Shown here: positions 1 through 8,672 of the stretch, in pieces
How positions within the stretch are numbered: the stretch's first letter is position 1
Layout of the letters: every line of letters starts with the position of its first letter
Assembly: GCA_964640305.1 (NCBI GenBank)
Contig: CAZXFF010000008.1
Coordinates: 1-55,822, forward strand
Direction: 5' to 3'
Origin: Coprenecus sp964640305
GTDB lineage: Bacteria; Bacteroidota; Bacteroidia; Bacteroidales; UBA932
Length of the DNA: 55,822 nt
Position numbers and translations under genes: made by a program
Notes under the pieces: model-generated
Told to the model about the DNA's origin: nothing
The model's input: the letters and a program-made list of their open reading frames with translations, nothing else
Database searches by the model: none

Positions 1-8
1 TACTTTTG
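1..8 (+). promoter_or_regulatory. Bacteroides-type -7 box before the TonB receptor gene
   Basis: TACTTTTG matches the Bacteroides -7 consensus TAnnTTTG and lies 29 nt before the ATG of the receptor gene. The -33 half would lie outside the window, so only half of the promoter can be seen. Confidence 0.55.
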
Positions 9-37
9 CGGCCGAAAACAGGTTAATCAAGACAATT

Positions 38-2770
38 ATGGATACCAGATTTCTAAAGAAATTCATTCTTACAATTATCTTTTCCCTCACATCCATTTCA
101 ATGCTCAATGCCCAGAACATAAGCGGTATTGTCAAGGACTCGGAAACATCAGAACCTCTGGCTGGAGTAATGGTAATTTTCATCAGAGTACCGGAGAATC
201 CTGAAGCTCCGATGATAGGCTCCCAGACAGACATGGACGGGAAATACACCATCAGCATTCCGGAAGGGACTGAAGGGAAACTCAAGTTCATGCTTTTCAG
301 TTATGCAGATTACATCTCGGAGAACATAAAACTTGCAAAAGGCCAAAGCATGAATATGGATGTAAGTATGGTATTCGAGTCAGAGATGCTTGAATCAGCC
401 CTTGTAGTAGCCAGGAAGAACCCGGAATCAGCAGGGACGCTTATAAATGACCGCAAGATCTCCGCACAGGCTGTGGAAAACATCGGTGCCGCAGAAATAT
501 CTGCAAAAGGACTTTCAAATGTGGCTGAAGCTGTAGAAACAATGAGCGGTGTATCATTCAACACATCCGGGCAGCTGTTCGTCAGAGGACTTGGAGACAG
601 GTACAGCCTTACTACCCTGAACGGGCTGCCTGTAGCATCCCCGAATCCGGACAACAAGCTCATTCCCCTCGACATTTTCTCAAGTTCCGTTCTCCAGAAC
701 ATAACCGTAACCAAAGTATATACTGCCACCAGCTTTGCAGATTACTCCGGAGCCCATATAGACATTGCAACAAAAGAAAATGTAGGTGATGCCTTCGTAT
801 CGGTATCATTGGGTATCAACGGGAAGATAGGGACTACTTTCAGGGACTTCTATTCAGCAGACAGGAAAGGATGGCTCCTGCATGACAACAGGCTTCCGGA
901 CAATGTGAAGAATATGGGAAGCTCCGAGTTCCGGGAGTATATAAAAAAGAACGATCCTTTCGGAACAGATTTCAACATCTCAAAGTCCATCGCCCTCCCC
1001 GTGTTCAAGGCATCCGTTTCCGGAGGACGCACTTTCGGTCTGAAAAACGGGGATGAATTCAGTGTGCTTGCATCGGCATCGCTCTCGCAGGACAACCAGA
1101 ACATATACGGCGGATATATTGCAAACCTGAATGCACAGGGAACGAAGATGGACGAATTCACATACGACAGCTATGAAAAAGACCTGGAATTTACAGGTCT
1201 GATCAGTCTTGACTACCTTTTCAAAAACGGTGACAAGATAGGATATACCATGCTCTACGCAAAAAATGCCCTGGATGAATACAAACTCCGTGACGGTTTC
1301 GATGCAGAAGGGAACAAACTTCTTGGGAGCAACTCGATTTCACACTCCTATTCCTTGTGGAACAATCAGATCGGAGGGTCCAACACTCTGGCGGACAACT
1401 GGGTTATGGACTGGAACATTTCATACGGCATTACTGACAGCAATGAGCCTGACCGCAGGCAAGTCATGTACCGCAAAGGAGAAGACGGAAGTCTCAGCCT
1501 GTTCAAGCTCAACAGACAGGAAACAATGAGATATTTCGGAGAACTCGAAGAACAGGAAGTGGCTGCCCAGGTTATGCCGGTATTCAGTTTCGGGGAAAAA
1601 AGCAGGCTAATGTTCGGAGCCGCATACAAAGACAAATACAGAAGCTATGAGTCCCTCAGGTTCTATTATAATCTCAATGATATAAACCCGGATATAACTG
1701 ACATATACAATCCGGAATTCCTGCAGCCGGACAACATAATATCTGATGGTCTGATATCCATCACCCGTGATGCCCAGCCTAAAAACAACTACTATGCAGG
1801 ACACCGTATAATTGCAGGATTCGCAGAGGTTGAATATTATCCTATAGAGCAGCTGCTGCTGGGACTTGGCGTCCGTTATGAATATTCAGCACAATGGGTC
1901 AGGTATTGGAACGATGCCGCAATGGAAAAGGTATCAAGGCTTGACAAAGGGGATTTCTTTCCTGCCCTCAACATAAAATATACTCTAAAGGACCGTCACT
2001 CTTTCCGCTTTGCATCATCCATTACCGTCACGAGACCGTCATTCATAGAAATGGCCCCTTTCCTTTACAAGGAATCTTACGGAAGTGCTGAAATAAGGGG
2101 TAACGACCAGCTGGTGAATGGCTACAACTACAACTTCGACCTTAAATACGAATATTTCTCGACCGACAACAAGCACATGTTCTCTGCAGGATTGTATTAC
2201 AAACTGCTGAAGAATCCCATTGAAAGGATTCAGGAATCTTCCGGAGGATCGCTTGTGCATTCATTCCGCAATGCCGAAAACGGGATTGCAGCAGGAGCCG
2301 AGGCTGAATTCAGGACAGAAATATTCAAGGACCTTACAATCGGCGGCAACGTATCGTTCATGTACACTGACGTGACGCTCCTTGCCAACGGAGGTATCTA
2401 TACGGATTCCAGAAGGGCCCTGCAAGGTGCTTCCCCGTATATCGGAAATGCATTCCTGACCTATGCCCCGAAATTCAACAACGGGAAATCATCCCTGTCC
2501 GTATCAGTACTGTATAACGTCCAGGGTCCCAGAATCCATACTGTAGGGACATATGGGCTGGGCAATGTAATGCAGCTTCCTGTCCATACCCTGGATGCCA
2601 ACATAATCTACAGGATCACAGACATATGGAGTGTAGAACTCTCTTTCACTAACCTACTTGACTCAAACTACCGTTTTACCCAGAATGTACCGGACCTTGA
2701 CCAGAATATATGTACGGAAGAATACAAGCTGGGAAGAGGCATCGGAGCAGGAATCAAACTCGATTTTTAA
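38..2770 (+). CDS. TonB-dependent outer-membrane receptor
   Basis: Encodes a 910-residue outer-membrane receptor that would import a ligand using TonB energy. Residues 1-25 form a signal peptide ending in LNAQ. A carboxypeptidase-regulatory-like beta-sandwich follows (about 27-115, starting ISGIVKD). The plug domain (about 130-240) contains FVRGLGDRYSLTTLNG, and a long beta-barrel ends in a C-terminal aromatic residue (KLDF), as expected for BAM-inserted barrels. The length fits the family. No SusD partner follows; the next gene is a beta-helix-like lipoprotein with no clear promoter of its own in the 32-nt gap, so the two are probably co-transcribed. The ligand cannot be read from sequence. 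The neighbouring feoAB gene makes an iron-related substrate possible but unproven. Confidence 0.93.
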   Translation: MDTRFLKKFILTIIFSLTSISMLNAQNISGIVKDSETSEPLAGVMVIFIRVPENPEAPMIGSQTDMDGKYTISIPEGTEGKLKFMLFSYADYISENIKLAKGQSMNMDVSMVFESEMLESALVVARKNPESAGTLINDRKISAQAVENIGAAEISAKGLSNVAEAVETMSGVSFNTSGQLFVRGLGDRYSLTTLNGLPVASPNPDNKLIPLDIFSSSVLQNITVTKVYTATSFADYSGAHIDIATKENVGDAFVSVSLGINGKIGTTFRDFYSADRKGWLLHDNRLPDNVKNMGSSEFREYIKKNDPFGTDFNISKSIALPVFKASVSGGRTFGLKNGDEFSVLASASLSQDNQNIYGGYIANLNAQGTKMDEFTYDSYEKDLEFTGLISLDYLFKNGDKIGYTMLYAKNALDEYKLRDGFDAEGNKLLGSNSISHSYSLWNNQIGGSNTLADNWVMDWNISYGITDSNEPDRRQVMYRKGEDGSLSLFKLNRQETMRYFGELEEQEVAAQVMPVFSFGEKSRLMFGAAYKDKYRSYESLRFYYNLNDINPDITDIYNPEFLQPDNIISDGLISITRDAQPKNNYYAGHRIIAGFAEVEYYPIEQLLLGLGVRYEYSAQWVRYWNDAAMEKVSRLDKGDFFPALNIKYTLKDRHSFRFASSITVTRPSFIEMAPFLYKESYGSAEIRGNDQLVNGYNYNFDLKYEYFSTDNKHMFSAGLYYKLLKNPIERIQESSGGSLVHSFRNAENGIAAGAEAEFRTEIFKDLTIGGNVSFMYTDVTLLANGGIYTDSRRALQGASPYIGNAFLTYAPKFNNGKSSLSVSVLYNVQGPRIHTVGTYGLGNVMQLPVHTLDANIIYRITDIWSVELSFTNLLDSNYRFTQNVPDLDQNICTEEYKLGRGIGAGIKLDF

Positions 2771-2802
2771 ACAAAACACCAATAATCTTTAATTTCAAAA
2801 AA

Positions 2803-3990
2803 ATGAAAAAGAACATTACCATCATTGCAGCGATCGCCCTGTTTGCGGCTGTATCCTGCCAGACCCAGAAGAATGTAATCGACACTGACACCGACCTGAT
2901 CGGTGAAATTACAGAAGACAAGGTATTGGGAGAAGGCGGCACATATTATCTCACCGGAGGCCTCCATGTCAAAGAAGGTGCTACCCTTACCATCGAGCCC
3001 GGAGTGACCGTAATAGCCAAAGAAGATGATATCGTTGACTACATACTGATTGAACAAGGAGCACGTATCAATGCACAGGGTACCCCCGAAAAGCCTATTG
3101 TCCTGACCTCCGAAAGGAAAGAAGCCGGTTCATGGGGTGGCCTCCACATATGCGGGAAAGCCCCTATCAATATTCCCGGTATAGATGCAAAATCGGAAAT
3201 AGGGGATGCTTCTTACGGTGGCAACGATCCTGAAGACAATTCCGGAATCATAAGGTATGTGCGTGTGGAATACGGCGGATATGCATTTTCTGAAGAAAAG
3301 GAAGCCAACGGTTTTACATTCTACGGTGTCGGCAATGGAACGACAGCAGAATATCTGCAGGCTTATGAAGGTTCCGATGACGGATTCGAATGGTTCGGCG
3401 GAACAGTAAACGTCAAGTATCTGGTTTCTACAAACAATACCGACGACTCATTTGACTGGACAGAAGGATGGTGCGGAAATGCGCAGTTCATGGTAGCAAT
3501 CCAGAATTCTGCAGAATGCGACTGTCTCATAGAAGCCGACAACAACAGCAATGATGAAGAAGCGAAACCGGTTTCTCACCCTACCCTCTCGAATGTTACT
3601 CTGGCAGGAAACAACTCAGCTGATGCAAAACGCGGTATCCGTCTCCGCGCCGGAACAAATGCAAACCTCTACAATGTAATCGTAACCGGGAAACCCAATC
3701 CCCTGACCACCGAAACGACCGGTACTGAAACATCTCTTAAAAACGGTGATTCCAAACTTTCCTTCGTATATCTCTCCGGAGAAATAAAATGCAGTGAAGG
3801 CATCTATAGTCAGGAACTGTTCCTTAAGGACGGAACAAACAAGGAAAACCAGGAATTCGACCTTAACGGTTACGTAGGAAGCATAAAGGGAGGCATTGAC
3901 CCGACTTCTTTGGACAGTTTCTTCTCTGCAGGGACTTTCATCGGAGGTGTCAGCAGTTCCGACAACTGGACAAATGGATGGACAAGATAA
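2803..3990 (+). CDS. Beta-helix-like lipoprotein paired with the TonB receptor
   Basis: Encodes 395 residues. The start at 2803 was chosen because it gives a clean lipoprotein signal peptide (MKKNITIIAA...AAVSC, Cys19). Longer in-frame starts overlap the receptor gene and have no signal sequence. The mature protein is rich in short Gly/Asn-turn repeats, with phrases such as GGLHVKEGATLTIEPG and NAQGTPEKPIVLTS, typical of right-handed parallel beta-helix surface proteins. Two aspartate/tryptophan-rich stretches (GSDDGFEWFGGTV, DDSFDWTEGW) look like metal or ligand sites. Similar lipoproteins are known beside TonB receptors in Bacteroidetes, where they are often left as hypothetical. A role as a surface-exposed accessory of the preceding receptor is inferred from adjacency. 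A strong terminator follows. Confidence 0.8.
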   Translation: MKKNITIIAAIALFAAVSCQTQKNVIDTDTDLIGEITEDKVLGEGGTYYLTGGLHVKEGATLTIEPGVTVIAKEDDIVDYILIEQGARINAQGTPEKPIVLTSERKEAGSWGGLHICGKAPINIPGIDAKSEIGDASYGGNDPEDNSGIIRYVRVEYGGYAFSEEKEANGFTFYGVGNGTTAEYLQAYEGSDDGFEWFGGTVNVKYLVSTNNTDDSFDWTEGWCGNAQFMVAIQNSAECDCLIEADNNSNDEEAKPVSHPTLSNVTLAGNNSADAKRGIRLRAGTNANLYNVIVTGKPNPLTTETTGTETSLKNGDSKLSFVYLSGEIKCSEGIYSQELFLKDGTNKENQEFDLNGYVGSIKGGIDPTSLDSFFSAGTFIGGVSSSDNWTNGWTR

Positions 3991-4032
3991 CACACCCATA
4001 AGCCATTGGGCTTACATTACCTGTTTTTCGTT

Positions 4033-4064
4033 GGGGAGGGCTACTGGAGAGCCCTCCCCTTTTT
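4033..4064 (+). terminator. Rho-independent terminator after the receptor/lipoprotein pair
   Basis: A perfect 10-bp stem (GGGGAGGGCT / AGCCCTCCCC) with a 7-nt loop is followed directly by five T. It closes the first transcription unit and separates it from feoAB. Confidence 0.9.
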
Positions 4065-4098
4065 ACGTACATTGGATCCAAATACCTATAATTTGGTA

Positions 4099-4129
4099 TT
4101 GCCCCATAGCCAAAAGCTGATTACTTTTG
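4099..4129 (+). promoter_or_regulatory. Promoter of feoAB
   Basis: TTG at 4099-4101, 20 nt spacing, then TACTTTTG at 4122-4129 matches the Bacteroides -33/-7 arrangement. The box ends 55 nt before the feoAB ATG. No clear Fur-like palindrome was recognised around it. Confidence 0.6.
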
Positions 4130-4184
4130 TAACTTGCAGAATAAATCAGAAGATGTATTTCAGTACTTTAAATCATTTTAGGAA

Positions 4185-6584
4185 ATGAGACTGTCGGAAT
4201 TGAAAACAGGGGAAAGGGGGATAATCGTCAAAGTAAGCGGCCACGGATCATTCATAAAAAGGATTACCGAGATGGGGTTCATTAAAGGGAAAGAAGTAAA
4301 AGTCCTCATGAATGCCCCATTGAAAGACCCGATAGAATATGAAATAATAGGATACAAGATATCCCTCCGCAGGGAAGAGGCTGATGACATAGAGGTTATC
4401 GGCGAAAGCGAGGCCATTTACAATACTGCCGTTGAAAACACAGGCACTGTATCACAGCCTGAGATAATGTACACAGAAGAGCAGGAAGAGGTGCAGCTGG
4501 AACAGAGGATGAAAGAACTGGCAGAAGAAAGGAGGCACAGTGTCAGGATAGCTCTGGTAGGAAACCCCAACTGCGGCAAGACATCTCTCTTCAACATAGC
4601 CTCAGGCAGCCACGAAAGGGTCGGGAACTACAGCGGGGTAACTGTCGGGGCAAAAGAAGGATACTTCGAATACAAAGGATACAGGTTCGTACTTGTAGAC
4701 CTTCCCGGTACATATTCCCTATCCGCCTACAGCCCGGAAGAACTGTATGTCAGGAAGAATCTTATTGAAAATATCCCCGATGTAATCATCAACGTCGTGG
4801 ATGCTTCAAACCTGGAAAGGAACCTGTACCTGACGACCCAGCTCATAGACATGAATCTGAGGATGATAATGGCTCTGAACATGTTCGATGAGATGGAAGC
4901 AAAAGGGGACAGTCTCGACATAACCACTCTATCCCAGCTTCTAGGCATGCCCGTTGTGCCTACAGTCAGCCGGACCGGAAAAGGAATAGAAGAGCTGTTC
5001 GACACCGTAATCAACATTTATGAAGGGAACAGCAGATCCATGTCACGCCACATACACATCAACCATGGGGCAGAACTGGAAAACTCCATAGACAGGATCA
5101 AGGTACTCCTTCAGAAAAACGATAGCATAAGGCACAAATATTCCACCAGGTACCTCGCTATAAAATACCTCGAAAACGACAAGGATATAGAAAGGGTGAT
5201 CGATACGCTCCCGAACAAGGATGAAATAATCGCTACAAGGTTTGAAGAAGGGAAAAGGATATCCGGACTGCTTAACAACAGCCCGGAACCTGCCATTGTA
5301 GAAGCCAAATATGCATTCATACAGGGAGCATTGAAAGAAACATTCACTCCCGGCAAGGCCCGTAAAAAACACACCGTCACAGACAAGATCGACGGCATAG
5401 TCACAAACAGATGGCTGGCTTTCCCCATTTTCATATTCCTGCTTTACCTGACATTCGAGGCCACATTCAGGTTGGGTGAATACCCTATGGTATGGATAGA
5501 GTGGGTCATAGAGAAATTCGGTCTGTTCGTAGCGGAAAACATGAAGGAAGGAATGATGAAGGACCTGGTCGTGGACGGAATCATAGCAGGAGTAGGAAGT
5601 GTGCTGGTTTTTTTGCCAAATATCCTGATACTGTACTTCTTCCTGTCTCTTCTTGAAGATTCCGGATACATGGCAAGGGCTGCATTCATAATGGACAGGC
5701 TGATGCACAGGATAGGCCTTCACGGTAAATCGTTCATCCCGATGATCATGGGATTCGGATGCAACGTTCCGGCAATCATGGCATGCCGTACAATAGAAAA
5801 CCGGAAGAGCCGCCTGATCACCGTCCTGATCATACCCATGATGTCCTGTGCCGGACGCATGCCGGTATATATCCTTATTGCCGGAGCCTTTTTCCCTCAT
5901 AACGGCAGTATAGTAATGCTGGGGCTCTATGCCCTTGGCATTCTGCTTGCAATATTGTCGGCAAAGATAATGAGCCGGTTCCTTAAGGATGATGACCTGC
6001 CATTCGTAATGGAACTTCCCCCTTACAGATTCCCTACTTCCAAATCCATTTTCAGGCATACATGGGAAAAGGGCAAACAGTATCTGCACAAGATGAGCGG
6101 GATAATCCTGGTATGTTCTATCATAATATGGTTTCTCGGATACTTCCCTGACCACGACAAATACACTACTGCGGCAGAACAGCAGGAGAATTCCTATATA
6201 GGCAGACTCGGGAAAACCATAGAACCGGTACTTGCTCCCCTCGGCTTCGACTGGAAAATGGGAGTCGGGATACTTACCGGAGTCGCTGCAAAAGAACTGA
6301 CAGTAAGTACCATGGGGGTACTTTACAGCGGAGAGACGGAAAACGTGGAATCTGCAAGCGGAGATACTATGCTGCAGAATGCCCTTGCCAACAGCATCAC
6401 TCCTGCAGCAGCCCTGGCATTTATGGTCTTCGTCCTTCTCTATTTCCCGTGCATTGCCACTTTTGTAGCCATAAAGCAGGAAGGAGGAGGCTGGAAATGG
6501 GCTGTATACTCAGCAATCTACACTATAGTCCTGGCGTGGATTGTTTCTTTTGCGGTATACCGTATTGCATTAATGGTTACCTGA
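4185..6584 (+). CDS. feoB: Ferrous iron transporter, FeoA-FeoB fusion
   Basis: Encodes a 799-residue inner-membrane Fe(II) permease. Residues 1-72 form an FeoA/SH3-like domain (MRLSELKTGERG, with ITEMGFIKGKEV). A linker leads to the cytosolic G domain, with G1 GNPNCGKT at 126-133, then DLPGTYSL (G3) and NMFDE (G4). The C-terminal half is the Gate/Nucleoside-recognition membrane region with several helices and the GFGCNVPA motif. The FeoA-FeoB fusion is common in Bacteroidetes. The gene has its own promoter and is followed by a 154-nt intergenic region leading to a hemerythrin-like gene, suggesting an iron/anaerobic-stress neighbourhood. No truncation is visible. Confidence 0.97.
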   Translation: MRLSELKTGERGIIVKVSGHGSFIKRITEMGFIKGKEVKVLMNAPLKDPIEYEIIGYKISLRREEADDIEVIGESEAIYNTAVENTGTVSQPEIMYTEEQEEVQLEQRMKELAEERRHSVRIALVGNPNCGKTSLFNIASGSHERVGNYSGVTVGAKEGYFEYKGYRFVLVDLPGTYSLSAYSPEELYVRKNLIENIPDVIINVVDASNLERNLYLTTQLIDMNLRMIMALNMFDEMEAKGDSLDITTLSQLLGMPVVPTVSRTGKGIEELFDTVINIYEGNSRSMSRHIHINHGAELENSIDRIKVLLQKNDSIRHKYSTRYLAIKYLENDKDIERVIDTLPNKDEIIATRFEEGKRISGLLNNSPEPAIVEAKYAFIQGALKETFTPGKARKKHTVTDKIDGIVTNRWLAFPIFIFLLYLTFEATFRLGEYPMVWIEWVIEKFGLFVAENMKEGMMKDLVVDGIIAGVGSVLVFLPNILILYFFLSLLEDSGYMARAAFIMDRLMHRIGLHGKSFIPMIMGFGCNVPAIMACRTIENRKSRLITVLIIPMMSCAGRMPVYILIAGAFFPHNGSIVMLGLYALGILLAILSAKIMSRFLKDDDLPFVMELPPYRFPTSKSIFRHTWEKGKQYLHKMSGIILVCSIIIWFLGYFPDHDKYTTAAEQQENSYIGRLGKTIEPVLAPLGFDWKMGVGILTGVAAKELTVSTMGVLYSGETENVESASGDTMLQNALANSITPAAALAFMVFVLLYFPCIATFVAIKQEGGGWKWAVYSAIYTIVLAWIVSFAVYRIALMVT

Positions 6585-6611
6585 ATATGTAAATTTACCT
6601 ACTAATGGGTA

Positions 6612-6642
6612 TTTCAGATGCAGAAATGCCGACCTATCTTTG
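6612..6642 (+). promoter_or_regulatory. Upstream candidate promoter (P1) of the hemerythrin operon
   Basis: TTTC at 6612-6615, 19 nt, then TATCTTTG at 6635-6642 fits the Bacteroides consensus. It would give a transcript with a leader of about 90 nt. Confidence 0.45.
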
Positions 6643-6683
6643 CAATGTGAAATCCATAATGTAGTGTTGTTTATCAAACAGAT

Positions 6684-6724
6684 ACTCCCCCCTTGTGAAA
6701 GGATGGGAGTTTTGTTTATCTTTG
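6684..6724 (+). promoter_or_regulatory. Proximal promoter (P2) with an internal inverted repeat
   Basis: TTG at 6693-6695, 21 nt, then TATCTTTG at 6717-6724 forms a second promoter, 14 nt before the ATG. An inverted repeat ACTCCC (6684-6689) / GGGAGT (6705-6710) straddles the -33 element and is followed by TTTTG. It could be an operator for P2, or a weak terminator/attenuator for RNA coming from P1 or feoAB. Confidence 0.45.
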
Positions 6725-6738
6725 CCCCCTAATTTGAT

Positions 6739-7437
6739 ATGGAAACGATGGACAGAATAAGCCCTTCAACCAAACTATCGGATGTTCTGGAAACAGACTA
6801 CTCCCTTCTCAATGTTCTTCTGCGTCTCGGAATCCGGCTGGGATTCGGAGAGTGCACAGTCGAAGAAGCCTGCAGGAATACAGGAATCGACACTGACTCG
6901 TTTCTGCTGATTGCCAGTGTATACATGGGAGACTTTCATTATCTTGAAGAAAACAGGAATACAGCCAGATCCGCACTGGATCTTGTAAAGTATCTGCGGG
7001 CATCCCATTCATACTACATGGACATACTGCTGAAGCACCTTGAGAGTCTGATAGAAAACCTGCTCCAACCCTGCACAAAGATGCAAAGGGAAAGCATAAT
7101 GCGTTTTGTCTCTGAATACAAGGAGGAAGTAAAAAACCACTTCGATTATGAAGAGGATATTGTCTTCCCGTATGTCCAGTCAGTTACGGAAGGAAAAGCC
7201 GGAGGGGAATATTCCATAAGCAAGTTCGAGGAATACCACAATGATATAGATACAAAACTGTATGATCTGAGGAATATCATAATGAAATACCTTCCTTCCG
7301 TCTTCGACAGCAATCTGGCAGTAAGGATTCTCTTTCATCTCCGCTCACTGGAGGAAGACCTGGAAAAGCATACTGTAATTGAAGACTCCATCCTTATACC
7401 AATGGTCAACAGATTAGAAGAAAATGCCCGAAACTAG
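6739..7437 (+). CDS. Hemerythrin-like di-iron protein (RIC/ScdA-like)
   Basis: Encodes 232 residues. The N-terminal part (about 1-70) resembles the DUF542/ScdA-N helical domain (KLSDVLETDYSLLNVLLRLGI). The rest is a four-helix bundle with the spaced His and HxxxE pattern of hemerythrin-like proteins: SHSYYMD, NHFDYEED, EYHNDID and KHTVIED. Family members bind a di-iron centre and, in the RIC/YtfE branch, repair iron-sulphur clusters after nitrosative or oxidative stress. The lack of a signal peptide indicates a cytoplasmic protein. Its 3' end overlaps the next gene by 14 nt, so it is translated with a LuxR-type regulator. The canonical DUF542 Cys pair is not seen at the very N-terminus; Cys39 and Cys45 are the only early cysteines. 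Confidence 0.82.
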   Translation: METMDRISPSTKLSDVLETDYSLLNVLLRLGIRLGFGECTVEEACRNTGIDTDSFLLIASVYMGDFHYLEENRNTARSALDLVKYLRASHSYYMDILLKHLESLIENLLQPCTKMQRESIMRFVSEYKEEVKNHFDYEEDIVFPYVQSVTEGKAGGEYSISKFEEYHNDIDTKLYDLRNIIMKYLPSVFDSNLAVRILFHLRSLEEDLEKHTVIEDSILIPMVNRLEENARN

Positions 7438-8026
7438 AAGACTCAACATATTGCTTGTAACCCCCTCCAGAATCATTTCAAAAGGACTATGCTCAATTTT
7501 CAACGAGCATTCAGGATTCTGTGTGGAGACCATACTGTCTTCATTGTCCAGAGAAAACGAAGTAGCCGTCCGCAACAGTGCCGCAGACATAATAATAGCA
7601 GACACATCTGTCTTTGATTATTCGGGACGGGCAAACATCAAGGAACAGCTGACCGAACTTACCGATGCATTTATCATAGCATTGGCAACATGCCCTCTTC
7701 AGGAGGAGGCTATACGCCAATTCGACGGTATGATCAGCATTTATGATAGCCCGGCAACCATTATCAACAAATTGCGCAATGCCGGCAGGAACGAAAAGCC
7801 GCATCCTGCCAGTGGCAAGGAAGAGCTTTCCCACAGGGAAAAGGAAATCCTGGTATGCATTGCACAGGGAATGCTGAACAAGGAAATCGCCGACAGGTTC
7901 TGCCTGTCAATACACACGGTAATCACACACAGGAAAAACATTTCCAGAAAAATAGGTATCAAGACCGTAGCCGGACTTACCGTATATGCACTGCTTAACA
8001 ACCTGATAGATACCGATAGCCTATGA
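7424..8026 (+). CDS. LuxR-type regulator with receiver-like N-terminus
   Basis: Encodes 200 residues. Residues 1-120 look like a receiver-type alpha/beta fold (RRLNILLVTPSRIISKGL...DIIIADTSVFDYSG), with an Asp in the usual beta3 position. The acidic pair after beta1 and the conserved beta5 Lys are not evident, so it may be a pseudo-receiver. Residues 130-195 are a clear LuxR/NarL helix-turn-helix (LSHREKEILVCIAQGMLNKEIA...IHTVITHRKNISRKI). It overlaps the upstream hemerythrin gene by 14 nt and the next gene by 4 nt (ATGA). The overlap suggests it regulates, or is controlled by, the hemerythrin protein, for example as an iron/NO-responsive switch. No cognate kinase gene is adjacent. Confidence 0.85.
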   Translation: MPETRRLNILLVTPSRIISKGLCSIFNEHSGFCVETILSSLSRENEVAVRNSAADIIIADTSVFDYSGRANIKEQLTELTDAFIIALATCPLQEEAIRQFDGMISIYDSPATIINKLRNAGRNEKPHPASGKEELSHREKEILVCIAQGMLNKEIADRFCLSIHTVITHRKNISRKIGIKTVAGLTVYALLNNLIDTDSL

Positions 8027-8670
8027 GAATAAAAGCAATACTTTCCATACTCCTTTCCTTATGCCTCTTTCCGAAAGTCAATGCAGCAAAAGACCAGACT
8101 CCTGAGAAAGAATTCAGGTTCAGAGGATATACCGGAGGAATGCTGCTGCACACCGGATATGCTGAAAGCAAAAAGTTTCCAGTATTTTCAGGGGGGACTC
8201 TGGTAGAGAACGGACAAGTCAAAGGAATGCCCATGGGACTTGGCGGAATGATAAAATTCGGTTTCGGTACAGAAAAGGACATCCTGAGAGTAGGCGGAGA
8301 AGGCTACAGTTCCAACCTGCATTACGGGAAGACCGGTTCTTACTTCCATGTAGGCTGGGGAGGGCTTCTTATCGACTACATCCACATTACAGAAGGCAGG
8401 GTATATCCTTTCGCCGGAGTGACATTCGGCGGCGGAGGAGTAAAGAATGTCATGGTCAGCAGTGGGGCGTTGGATGATTTCGAGACAGATCCTGCCCTCA
8501 TACGAAAGTACATGCTGTTCACCATAGCTCCTTTTGCAGGAATCGAAATAAGCATAAGCAAGCGGTTCAGGGTCGTACTTAAGGCCGACTATATGATCAA
8601 TCTAGGCAAAGCCCAGCCGGATTACGCATCCGGACCGAGGCTTCATGCCGGATTCCTGTTCTGCAAGTAG
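8023..8670 (+). CDS. Putative outer-membrane/periplasmic beta-barrel protein
   Basis: Encodes 215 residues with an N-terminal signal peptide (MRIKAILSILLSLCLFP...NAA). The rest has alternating hydrophobic/polar strands rich in Gly and aromatics, such as FRGYTGGMLLHTGYA and YPFAGVTFGGGG, and ends in FLFCK. This suggests a small outer-membrane barrel of about eight strands. Its ATG overlaps the LuxR-type regulator stop by 4 nt, so it is the third gene of that operon. No specific family is recognised. A link to the iron/NO response is inferred only from operon membership. It converges on the PspC gene with a 2-nt gap and no terminator in between. Confidence 0.65.
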   Translation: MRIKAILSILLSLCLFPKVNAAKDQTPEKEFRFRGYTGGMLLHTGYAESKKFPVFSGGTLVENGQVKGMPMGLGGMIKFGFGTEKDILRVGGEGYSSNLHYGKTGSYFHVGWGGLLIDYIHITEGRVYPFAGVTFGGGGVKNVMVSSGALDDFETDPALIRKYMLFTIAPFAGIEISISKRFRVVLKADYMINLGKAQPDYASGPRLHAGFLFCK

Positions 8671-8672
8671 AT

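Noticed and set aside
5043..6155. 370-codon frame antisense to feoB
   Set aside because: It is rich in Tyr, His and Cys as expected for a shadow frame, and the feoB frame is a clear match throughout.
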